Of a stretch of 21,390 nt of DNA, positions 14,727 through 20,852 are shown piece by piece. The notes under the pieces are model-generated. The model was given only the letters and a program-made list of their open reading frames with translations, was not told the origin of the DNA and made no database searches. Where the stretch lies: the IMG/VR virus record IMGVR_UViG_3300013094_000330, positions 1 to 21,390 of that record; one strand, written 5' to 3'. How positions within the stretch are numbered: the stretch's first letter is position 1; every line of letters starts with the position of its first letter. Source of the DNA: a virus. The position numbers and the translations under genes are program-made.

Positions 14727-16129
14727 CATCCAAACTCCCCAGCCCAACTTTCTGCGCCCTGCCTTGGGTGCATCTCAGCAGCCGCCCAGATGGGGCCATG
14801 CGTGTCTGCTGCACTGCCAATGCCAGCAGCGTGCAGGATCCGGACAGCACCAAGAAGAGCGGTGGCGGTCAGATAGGCGTGCTGCGCACAGCCGATGGCA
14901 CGCCAGCCAATCTCAACAACAGCACGTTGATGGAAGCATGGAACAATGATTACATGCGCAACGTGCGCAAGATGATGCTGCGAGGAGAGAAGCCTCCCAG
15001 CTGCCTCAAGTGCTACAAGGAAGAAGAAGCTGGTGTACAGAGCAAGCGCAACTGGGAGACTGCCTATTGGGTTGACCAGCTCGGGTTGGATGACATCATC
15101 GGCGATACTACAGAAGACGGTGCTGTCAGTCCAAGGATACGCTATCTTGATCTGAGATTGGGCAGCAAGTGCCAGCTGGCGTGCGTGATGTGCAGTCCTC
15201 ACGATTCCAGCGGTTGGGTCAAGGAATGGACAGAGATGTATCCCAGCATACAGAATACGCGCCTCAAGGAAAGCTGGAACTGGGCAGACAAGGGTAGGCA
15301 GCATGGCGCCAGCTACAACTGGCACATGAACAATCCAGAGTTTTGGAATCAGCTCTACGACCAGATACCACACATGAAGCAGCTGTATTTTGCCGGCGGA
15401 GAAAGCACCATCATCGAGGAGCATTACACGCTGCTTGAAGAAGTCATACGTCGCGGATATGCCAAGGATATCGAGCTGCGCTATAACAGCAATGCTGTTG
15501 AGCTTCCGCAGAGGTTGTTTGATATCTGGAGCCACTTCCGCCAGGTAAAGTTCCATTTCAGCGTGGACAGCTATGGCGACAAGAACGATTACATACGTTA
15601 TCCAAGCCAATGGGCTACGCTGCTGGCCAACATGCACAAGCTGGACTCTACTCCAGACAACGTGATAGTAACCACTGCTGTGACCGTGATGGCATTGAAC
15701 ATCTATTACATCCCTGACATGATCAAGTGGAAGCTCAGCGAGAACTTCAAGAAATTAAACACCTGGCCGGGCGGTGCTGGCATGATAAACTGGCATCTAG
15801 CCTATTGGCCACCACAGCTCAACGTCAAGGTATTGCCCAAGTGGGCCAAGAAGATGGTGCGAGAAAAGTTCGAAGAGTTCTTCTTATGGTTAGAAGATAA
15901 TTGGGAATCATGCACAGGTGCCACACAATCAGGCATCAGCAAGGAAGATTTCTTCAGGGCAGGATACGGAGTAAAGAGGTTGCGGGGATTGCTAGACTTC
16001 ATGGACAAAGAAGATTGGAGTGAACGCATGCCTGAATTGCGCGAGTGGGTACAGCTGTTAGATCAGCGCAGAGGACTTAGTTTCAAGGACACTTTCCCAG
16101 AGATGTCCAGATTATTAGACGAGGAGTAA
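14723..16129 (+). CDS. Twitch-domain radical SAM protein
   Basis: This 468-residue protein starts at ATG 14723 in an ATGA overlap. An N-terminal Cys region comes first: FCALPWVHL (C11), MRVCCTAN (C29, C30) and SCLKCYKEEE (C94, C97). This is characteristic of twitch-type radical SAM proteins, where the auxiliary-cluster segment precedes the barrel. Then comes YLDLRLGSKCQLACVMCSPHD with CxxxCxxC at C150, C154 and C157. LYFAGGESTI follows, with GGES at 225-228 binding the SAM amino group. Strands LRYNSNA and FHFSVDSYG follow, then a helical C-terminus. It is a different subfamily from the gene before it, so this is a pairing and not a duplication. The substrate is unknown. Codons look somewhat richer in AGC, CAG and AAG than in neighbours, which may hint at separate acquisition; I have not measured it. 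Confidence 0.8.
   Translation: MTSKLPSPTFCALPWVHLSSRPDGAMRVCCTANASSVQDPDSTKKSGGGQIGVLRTADGTPANLNNSTLMEAWNNDYMRNVRKMMLRGEKPPSCLKCYKEEEAGVQSKRNWETAYWVDQLGLDDIIGDTTEDGAVSPRIRYLDLRLGSKCQLACVMCSPHDSSGWVKEWTEMYPSIQNTRLKESWNWADKGRQHGASYNWHMNNPEFWNQLYDQIPHMKQLYFAGGESTIIEEHYTLLEEVIRRGYAKDIELRYNSNAVELPQRLFDIWSHFRQVKFHFSVDSYGDKNDYIRYPSQWATLLANMHKLDSTPDNVIVTTAVTVMALNIYYIPDMIKWKLSENFKKLNTWPGGAGMINWHLAYWPPQLNVKVLPKWAKKMVREKFEEFFLWLEDNWESCTGATQSGISKEDFFRAGYGVKRLRGLLDFMDKEDWSERMPELREWVQLLDQRRGLSFKDTFPEMSRLLDEE
16121..16126 (+). promoter_or_regulatory. Strong Shine-Dalgarno GAGGAG for the long form of the next gene
   Basis: GAGGAG lies seven bases before ATG 16134, inside the last codons of the radical SAM gene. 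It would let read-through message make a version of the following protein with 20 extra residues. It competes with the AGGGA at 16181-16185 that serves ATG 16194. Confidence 0.4.
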
Positions 16130-16156
16130 AAACATGCATTGGGGAATGCCTGGTAC

Positions 16157-16164
16157 CATAAATA
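16157..16164 (+). promoter_or_regulatory. T4-type late promoter-like box CATAAATA
   Basis: CATAAATA ends 30 bases before ATG 16194. That spacing resembles the 28 bases at the fibre gene (3342-3349). A transcript from here would start near 16170, carry the AGGGA at 16181-16185 and exclude the ATG at 16134. Confidence 0.55.
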
Positions 16165-16193
16165 GTAGTGTTAGCTCAACAGGGATCACCGTA

Positions 16194-16565
16194 ATGGCAC
16201 CTTCCCCTAAGAAGATCGTTGACAAGGCAGACGATGCTGCCTGGGACGAGATATTCGATAGCCTGACTATCGAAAACGAACCACCGACTAGATACATTCG
16301 CAGCGTGATCATACAGACCAAAGATGGCAGTGTCATCAAGGTCAGCGGCAAGCATTTTGCTGAGATCATAGAGCAAGAACGAGATCTTAGTCCAGAAGAA
16401 AGCGAGATACGCAGCTGTAAGATGAGCATCAATTTTCCAAAATTGCGTGCTGACATTGATGCGTGGGCAGCTGGTATGCTGGGCAAGTTGAACACTGCTG
16501 ATGAGTTCAAGGTCACCGTTAAGACCAAGCGCAAGCGACAGGCAAAACGCAAGACACAAGATTGA
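16194..16565 (+). CDS. Small conserved T4-like phage protein with basic C-terminus
   Basis: This protein is 123 residues from ATG 16194 (MAPSPKKIVDK), served by AGGGA eight bases upstream and preceded by a late-promoter box. The alternative ATG 16134 is in frame and has its own GAGGAG; it would add MHWGMPGTINSSVSSTGITV. I prefer the shorter form because the promoter lies between the two starts and the extension resembles translated leader. The body has WDEIFDSLTIENEPPTRYIRSV, IIQTKDGSVIKVSGKHFAEII and CKMSINFPKLRADIDAWAAG. The tail is very basic (VKTKRKRQAKRK). I recognise the type as a small conserved protein of marine T4-like phages, function unknown. The tail could bind nucleic acid or a virion surface. 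Confidence 0.65.
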   Translation: MAPSPKKIVDKADDAAWDEIFDSLTIENEPPTRYIRSVIIQTKDGSVIKVSGKHFAEIIEQERDLSPEESEIRSCKMSINFPKLRADIDAWAAGMLGKLNTADEFKVTVKTKRKRQAKRKTQD

Positions 16566-16596
16566 CTTTGGGCTCTGCTGCCAGTCATACTGTTAG

Positions 16597-17253
16597 ATGA
16601 CAGTAAAACTAGTTGCTATAAGCAAACCCACGATAGAAGAGTGCAACACAGCCGAAGAGTTGGTTGCCTACTGCGCCAGGGTTTCAAACCCTGCCAACCA
16701 AAACAATCACGGTACCAGCGCCAAGCTGATACGGTATCTCATCAATAACGCACATTGGTCTCCATTGGAAATGGTCCACATGACCATGGAGATCAATACC
16801 ACCCGCGACATAGCACGGCAGATACTGCGACATCGCAGCTTCAGCTTCCAGGAGTTCAGCCAACGCTATGCTGATCCTACCAAGGCACTGGGGTTCGTTA
16901 CCCGAGAAGCACGCCTGCAGGATGCCAAGAATCGCCAGAACAGCATCGAGATAGATGATGTTGAGCTGGAGACGCTGTGGAAAAACATGCAGGAGCTGGC
17001 CATAGCTGACGCACAGCGACAATACACCAAGGCCATAAACATGGGCATTGCCAAGGAACAGGCGCGTGCGCTGTTACCAGAAGGGCTAACTGAGAGCAGG
17101 ATATACATGGCCGGCAGCTTGCGCAGCTGGGTACACTACTGTGATCTGCGCCGGGCCAATGGCACGCAGAAAGAACATCGTGAGATAGCAGACGCGTGTT
17201 GGAATATCGTATTAGGACAATTTCCCATGCTAGGAGAACACAATGAAGCCTAA
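16597..17253 (+). CDS. thyX: Flavin-dependent thymidylate synthase ThyX
   Basis: This 218-residue protein starts at ATG 16597. It carries the ThyX signature RHRX7SXR at residues 78-90 (RHRSFSFQEFSQR), which binds FAD and dUMP. HWSPLEMVHMTMEI lies before it and GLTESRIYMAGSLRSWVHYCDLRRANGTQKEHREIA after it; the last is the typical C-terminal substrate-binding block. The length fits the family (about 210-250). The enzyme makes dTMP from dUMP using methylenetetrahydrofolate and NADPH and is common in cyanophages and other marine myoviruses, where it supports phage DNA synthesis. Unlike the genes upstream it is separated by a 31-base gap, so it may have its own expression. It overlaps the kinase gene by 11 bases. 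Confidence 0.95.
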   Translation: MTVKLVAISKPTIEECNTAEELVAYCARVSNPANQNNHGTSAKLIRYLINNAHWSPLEMVHMTMEINTTRDIARQILRHRSFSFQEFSQRYADPTKALGFVTREARLQDAKNRQNSIEIDDVELETLWKNMQELAIADAQRQYTKAINMGIAKEQARALLPEGLTESRIYMAGSLRSWVHYCDLRRANGTQKEHREIADACWNIVLGQFPMLGEHNEA

Positions 17254-17725
17254 CAAGAAGATACTGATCATGGGACTGCCAGGAGCAGGCAAGACCATGT
17301 TGGCCAGAGCACTGAGGACCAAGCTACGCGCTGTGCACTGGAACGCAGACGATGTGCGTGCTCAGATCAACAAGGATCTGGGCTTCAGTGAAGCTGATAG
17401 GATAGAACAAGCACGTCGCATGGGTTGGCTCTGCGACAAGGCTGTAGAAGCCGGGCATTGGGCTATCGCAGATTTCATCTGTCCAATCCCTGCTACGCGA
17501 GCAGCGTTTGGCCCGGCTACTACCATCTGGGTTGACACCATCAAGGAAGGTCGTTTCGCAGACACCAACAAGATGTTCGTACCGCCAGAACCTGGACAAT
17601 ATGCCTATCGCGTTGACACGCAAGACGCAGAGTTCTGGGCCAAGTACATCTGGGAACAGTTAGATCTAGAAGACAAACCCAATTGGATCAAAGCAATGCT
17701 TTATGGATTTAGGAACGGCGGATGA
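17243..17725 (+). CDS. P-loop kinase resembling adenylylsulfate (APS) kinase
   Basis: This 160-residue protein has its ATG 17243 inside the end of thyX. The Walker A motif is GLPGAGKT at 11-18. WNADDVRAQINKDLGFSEADRIEQARRMGWLCD (about 33-65) matches the APS-kinase block D-DxVR--(I/L)N-DLGFS--DR-E--RR, and ADFICPIPATRAAF (about 75-88) sits where the FISP loop lies. At 160 residues it is shorter than typical APS kinases (around 200). It departs from them after the FISP region, with a unique C-terminus (VDTIKEGRFADTNKMF, YRVDTQDAEFWAKYIW). True APS phosphorylation is one possibility; a relative that phosphorylates another nucleotide-linked small molecule is another. It shares a four-base overlap with the nucleotidylyltransferase that follows. 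Confidence 0.75.
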   Translation: MKPNKKILIMGLPGAGKTMLARALRTKLRAVHWNADDVRAQINKDLGFSEADRIEQARRMGWLCDKAVEAGHWAIADFICPIPATRAAFGPATTIWVDTIKEGRFADTNKMFVPPEPGQYAYRVDTQDAEFWAKYIWEQLDLEDKPNWIKAMLYGFRNGG

Positions 17726-18105
17726 GAAAGAAATGGGAAAACAACAAGCCAACTACGCAACTCTTAGGACGTTGGCAACCGTGGCACGATGGTCATTTTG
17801 CGCTGTTTGAGCGAGCTGTTGCCAAGACCGGGCAGGTTGCTATCATGGTCAGAGACACTGGTGGCACTGATGAGAAGAATCCATTCTACTACGATGTAGT
17901 ACGCGACAGGATCATCACTGAGCTGGGTAAGAAGGGTTATATGCACGGTGACGAGTATGTGGTCATGCTGATGCCAAACATAGTCAACATAACCTATGGT
18001 CGAGACGTTGGCTATGTGATAGAGCAAGAAGTGTTTGATGAAGAGATACACAACATTTCTGCGACAGCTGTACGCGAGCAAATGAAAAAGGACGGATTGT
18101 TATAA
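17722..18105 (+). CDS. Small HxGH-type nucleotidylyltransferase
   Basis: This 127-residue protein starts at ATG 17722 in an ATGA overlap with the kinase gene. GRWQPWHDGHFALFE (about 16-30) holds HDGH, the HxGH nucleotide-binding motif of the cytidylyl/adenylyltransferase superfamily. ISATAVREQM (112-121) matches the ISxTxxR signature near the C-terminus that contacts the triphosphate. These enzymes couple a nucleotide to a phosphorylated small molecule and release pyrophosphate (NMN, pantetheine phosphate and glycerol phosphate are examples). The enzyme is shorter than most members but both motifs are intact. Direct coupling to the APS-kinase-like gene suggests the two handle one intermediate. 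The stop codon lies in a hairpin (18089-18113). Confidence 0.8.
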   Translation: MRKKWENNKPTTQLLGRWQPWHDGHFALFERAVAKTGQVAIMVRDTGGTDEKNPFYYDVVRDRIITELGKKGYMHGDEYVVMLMPNIVNITYGRDVGYVIEQEVFDEEIHNISATAVREQMKKDGLL

Positions 18106-18113
18106 TCCGTCCT
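18085..18113 (-). terminator. Rho-independent terminator between convergent genes
   Basis: AGGACGGATT (18089-18098) pairs perfectly with AATCCGTCCT (18104-18113) around a five-base loop. Read on the minus strand, the ten-pair stem is followed by five T residues, so it is a good intrinsic terminator for the minus-strand genes ending at 18141. On the plus strand the stem overlaps the last codons and stop of the nucleotidylyltransferase gene and lacks a clear T-run, though it could still stall transcription there. Confidence 0.75.
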
Positions 18114-18140
18114 CGTATCTCATATCAATTTTAAGTGATA

Positions 18141-18854
18141 TTATTTCTTAGCTGCAGGCTTCTTAGCAGCTGGTTTCTTAGCGGCTGCCTTTGGTGCTGC
18201 TTTCTTAGCAACAGGGGCAGCAATGTTCTCGTCTAACCATGAGCTGGCCTTGGCCTTGGTCTTATGACCTGGGTTCAGCGTTGGATCGATAGCATATGCC
18301 TGCGCACGTCGTGCTGTAGCATCTGCTTCTAGCATCTCAGCCATTCGTATGAGATCGCGTGCTTCCTGTGCCTTGCCGTCAGCAGTGGTGCCTTCCATGT
18401 TGCTCTGATGAACATTGAACTTGCCCATCTCAGCGATGACCTGTGCACGAGTCACTGGATCCAGATCATTGAGGTCTGGCGGAGTGCTATCTTCGACCTG
18501 TTTCATAGCAGCTAGGATCTGTCGCAGCGGGAACTTCATGCCACGAGCAGGAGTCATGTGGACCAAATCAACAGGAACCTTGTCAAGGCGCTGTGCTTGA
18601 TGCAGCTTTTGGAGCATGGTAGCACCAGTGCCGTCTGGAGCAGGGCGGCGACCTAATAGCTCTCCGAGATCCTTGCTCTGCTGACCTTCAACGCTCTCTA
18701 CGATCTTGCGCAGTGCTTCGTTGTATTGATCGGGTAGCGCATCTGTGTCAATGACCAATGCGTGGTCATCATCTCCTGGCAGGCTCATGAATACTACCAC
18801 TACTTGCTTGCCAGTGTTTTCCATCTGGCCTATGTGTTTCATCATCTCAGCCAT
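18141..18854 (-). CDS. Conserved T4-like phage protein with Ala/Lys/Pro-rich tail
   Basis: The start is ATG 18854-18852 (MAEMMKHIGQMEN, 237 residues), overlapping the previous stop by eight bases; a GTG three codons earlier is less likely. The main body has VVVVFMSLPGDDDHALVIDTDALPD, then an Asp/Glu-rich helical region, then VDLVHMTPARGMKFPLRQILAAM. It ends in a mostly helical stretch and SWLDENIAAP. The last 25 residues (about 213-237) are almost only Ala, Lys, Pro and Val, with KKPAAKKPAAKK, like a histone H1 C-terminal tail. The body resembles a protein I know from marine T4-like phages without known function. The tail suggests nucleic-acid or acidic-surface binding. It is the last gene before the terminator. 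Confidence 0.7.
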   Translation of the reverse strand: MAEMMKHIGQMENTGKQVVVVFMSLPGDDDHALVIDTDALPDQYNEALRKIVESVEGQQSKDLGELLGRRPAPDGTGATMLQKLHQAQRLDKVPVDLVHMTPARGMKFPLRQILAAMKQVEDSTPPDLNDLDPVTRAQVIAEMGKFNVHQSNMEGTTADGKAQEARDLIRMAEMLEADATARRAQAYAIDPTLNPGHKTKAKASSWLDENIAAPVAKKAAPKAAAKKPAAKKPAAKK

Positions 18855-19065
18855 TGGCAGCACCAGCGGTCTGATCGCTAGCAGGCTGCTGTTGAGCTGC
18901 TGCGCTGTCTACGAACTTCTTAAACTTGTTATACAGTTGACCAACTGGTTCTAGCTCTGGACCACGGAACGCACCGCGGCTGCTAGCGAGATCCAGCACA
19001 GTCAATATGTTCTGCAGGTCTGCCAGATTGATCGTTGAATCGGCTTGTGCCGTCTGATCGTTCAT
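18847..19065 (-). CDS. Small conserved phage protein with SSRGAFRG motif
   Basis: This 72-residue protein starts at ATG 19065-19063, with a perfect AAGGAG seven bases upstream (19073-19078), the strongest ribosome site in the window. Its core reads INLADLQNILTVLDLASSRGAFRGPELEPVGQLYNKFKKFVD (about 12-53). It is two amphipathic helices joined by an SSRGAFRG loop, a pattern I associate with short proteins of marine T4-like phages. The last 20 residues are Gln/Ala-rich and look disordered. No catalytic motif is visible, and its size favours an adaptor or structural role. It overlaps the next gene by eight bases, so the two are translationally coupled and probably work together. Confidence 0.7.
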   Translation of the reverse strand: MNDQTAQADSTINLADLQNILTVLDLASSRGAFRGPELEPVGQLYNKFKKFVDSAAAQQQPASDQTAGAANG

Positions 19066-19128
19066 GTTTGTACTCCTTGATATGAGACTCTATGCTAGTA
19101 TTAAGCAGGATTACAAATAGAACCAAAT

Positions 19129-19136
19129 TATTTTTA
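19129..19136 (-). promoter_or_regulatory. Possible late promoter-like box TAAAAATA
   Basis: On the minus strand TAAAAATA matches seven of eight bases of TATAAATA and overlaps the stop of the 61-residue membrane protein gene. It would give a leader of roughly 60 bases to the ATG at 19065. The region is AT-rich, so chance occurrence is a real possibility. Confidence 0.3.
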
Positions 19137-19319
19137 GGCTAGTGCGTGATAGATGCGAAACACTATTCCTGCCATGCCTGTGAAACTTCCTAGGAAGGCT
19201 GTGGTGCTTATAGCTAGGTCATTATGAACCTGTTCGCAGCACAAGCCTATCATCCCAGCTAGAAAGAATATAACGAACAGCGCCAGTGGCACACAGATCT
19301 TTTTGATAGTAGTTTTCAC
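19134..19319 (-). CDS. Small two-helix membrane protein
   Basis: This 61-residue protein starts with GTG at 19319-19317; GGGA lies about eight bases upstream. A basic N-terminus (MKTTIKK) precedes a hydrophobic helix (ICVPLALFVIFFLAGMIGLCC, about 8-28). A short polar loop with EQVHND leads to a second, Gly-containing hydrophobic helix (AISTTAFLGSFTGMAGIVF, about 36-54). The topology suits a two-pass inner-membrane protein. Its size, late-promoter box and topology would fit a holin-like or other lysis-timing protein, but equally an uncharacterised membrane protein; there is no lysin gene next to it. It heads the short minus-strand group. Confidence 0.55.
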   Translation of the reverse strand: MKTTIKKICVPLALFVIFFLAGMIGLCCEQVHNDLAISTTAFLGSFTGMAGIVFRIYHALA

Positions 19320-19358
19320 ATCAAGGTTCCCGTGGCAAAGTGGTGTTGAATTTGGAAT

Positions 19359-19366
19359 TATTTATG
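19359..19366 (-). promoter_or_regulatory. T4-type late promoter-like box CATAAATA on the minus strand
   Basis: On the minus strand the box reads CATAAATA, identical to the boxes at 2588 and 16157. It lies 40 bases before the GTG of the 61-residue membrane protein, in the divergent gap 19320-19396. It probably drives the three minus-strand genes. I see no comparable box facing the plus-strand gene at 19397. Confidence 0.55.
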
Positions 19367-19396
19367 ATATTGGCGGTGATATTAGCATAATCGGGA

Positions 19397-20506
19397 ATGA
19401 TACCTCAGACCACATATGACTATGACACTTGGACATACGTAAGCGGTCCTACCAATCAGCTGCACACTTGGCGGCCATATATGGAAAAACTAATAGAAGA
19501 TGAGCTGGTCTCGGGTAGGCACTTCTTCATACACTGCATTAACCAACATCCGATAAGCATGATATACGAGCTGTTTCCCTGGGATGTGTTTGCGGAAACC
19601 GTTGATAAACATCGAGAAAAAACCATTATAGTTGTGTTAGATGCCCACACCGAAGGCCCCAGTTGGAGCCATATCAAGAGCACCGTTGAACGCATGCGTG
19701 ATCAGTTTAACATCGATCCAGCAAACATAATACAATGGACAGGCAGCGCAGGCGAGGGCAATGAACCAATCAAGCTGGTCACTGTGATGGACGCATTCAG
19801 CATCATAACCGACGCCGAAGCTGCTGTACCAATGTCCGATCCCACTCATCATTTCGCTATGCTGGCTAGGATACCAAAACCTCATCGCGTGCTGATGGCT
19901 GTGGAAGTTTTGCGCCGCGGGCTGGATCAATACGGATACATCAGTTGTGGCTGCGGCGATCACGGAGAGACGCTAGAACTCACGTGGCAAGCTGTGCCAG
20001 CTGAGCTGCGCCATAGGTTCCCGCTGCTGTTGCCGGGTGACCAATTCAATCCCATACAGACTCCGGAGTTCACTCGTGACAGCATCACGCTGCCGGAGGT
20101 CACTGGGGCATTCTGCAGCGTCATACCAGAGACAACTCATGATCTCATGTTTCCAAACGTGTTCACTGCCTTCCTCACTGAGAAGAGCGAGAAATGTTTT
20201 CTTTTAGAGCAGGTACCTCTATGGGTAGCACCGCACGGCCAGGTCAAGCTGGCCAGGGAGTGGGGGTTTGATGTGTTCGATGACGTCATAGATCACAGCT
20301 ATGACCAAGAACTTGATGCTCTCTTGCGCATCAAGATGGTAGCTGATCAGCTGGAGAAGATCTGCGCATCTAGCATGGAAGACCTCAAGAACTTCAAGCA
20401 GGATAACGCACAGCGCTTTGCTGCCAATCGAGAATTGTGTTTCAAGCTACGCAGGGAATTTCACGACATCCAATACCAGAAATTGAAAAACTGCTTAGAT
20501 GCTTGA
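19397..20506 (+). CDS. Large phage protein with fucosyltransferase-like TEK motif, function unproven
   Basis: This 369-residue protein starts at ATG 19397; GGGA lies directly before it with poor spacing, so initiation may be weak. The middle has HHFAMLARIPKPHRVLMAVEVLRRGLDQYGYISCG (about 151-185), with the pattern PHR-L--VE-L---GL--YGYIS. The C-terminal part has FTAFLTEKSEKCFLLEQVPLWVAP (about 256-279), then GFDVFDDVIDHSYD. An aromatic-T-E-K helix before a hydrophobic strand ending in a Pro/Gly turn resembles the donor-binding half of GT10-type fucosyltransferases and related viral proteins. I regard glycosyltransferase as plausible but not shown; the N-terminal half matches nothing I know. 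It shares eight bases with the next gene. Confidence 0.55.
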   Translation: MIPQTTYDYDTWTYVSGPTNQLHTWRPYMEKLIEDELVSGRHFFIHCINQHPISMIYELFPWDVFAETVDKHREKTIIVVLDAHTEGPSWSHIKSTVERMRDQFNIDPANIIQWTGSAGEGNEPIKLVTVMDAFSIITDAEAAVPMSDPTHHFAMLARIPKPHRVLMAVEVLRRGLDQYGYISCGCGDHGETLELTWQAVPAELRHRFPLLLPGDQFNPIQTPEFTRDSITLPEVTGAFCSVIPETTHDLMFPNVFTAFLTEKSEKCFLLEQVPLWVAPHGQVKLAREWGFDVFDDVIDHSYDQELDALLRIKMVADQLEKICASSMEDLKNFKQDNAQRFAANRELCFKLRREFHDIQYQKLKNCLDA

Positions 20507-20852
20507 CATAGAACAAGTGGCCAGATCTCGTTTGCTGGATTTCGTTGCGTTTAGAAAGATTGACGTGTCGGACCACAGCGATTTGCTAACCGTTGATCTA
20601 AACAAGCTTGGGTTCACCGTGATAGACTGGGGCACTCTCATTGGTGAGATACAGTGCGATTGCCTGACCTTGATTGACTGGGACAACCTTGATACAGAGT
20701 TCACGTGCCTCGAGCAGGTAGTCAACCTAATCAAATCTGGTACAGCTATGGATTCAGCAATAGAGTTACACAATCGCATGCGACGCGACTTGCCGTTGGA
20801 TGATCAGATCTACGACATCAAGACTGCCAGGGAATTAGATTGGCCACATTAG
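20499..20852 (+). CDS. Small protein with internal TxIDWxxL repeat
   Basis: I do not recognise this 117-residue protein. ATG 20499 overlaps the preceding stop by eight bases. It has a short internal repeat: FTVIDWGTL (39-47) and LTLIDWDNL (56-64) align with a 17-residue period, each giving T-x-I-D-W-x-x-L. It is strongly acidic around them. The C-terminal third is an amphipathic helical region (LEQVVNLIKSGTAMDSAIELHNRM). There are two Cys in the linker (CDC, 53-55) and no signal peptide. Short repeats of this sort occur in binding proteins, but no family or function is clear. The following gene overlaps its end by 13 bases. Confidence 0.55.
   Translation: MLDIEQVARSRLLDFVAFRKIDVSDHSDLLTVDLNKLGFTVIDWGTLIGEIQCDCLTLIDWDNLDTEFTCLEQVVNLIKSGTAMDSAIELHNRMRRDLPLDDQIYDIKTARELDWPH

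Noticed and set aside
14684-15637. Long 317-codon open frame on the minus strand
   Set aside because: It lies opposite the twitch radical SAM gene, whose cysteine motifs are clear. The antisense frame has no recognisable domain and is an effect of codon choice in the real gene.
16562-16591. Sigma-70-like promoter (TTGACT and CATACT, 18-base spacing) before thyX
   Set aside because: The start would fall on the ATG at 16597 and give no leader, the -10 matches only four of six bases, and the -35 overlaps the upstream stop codon.
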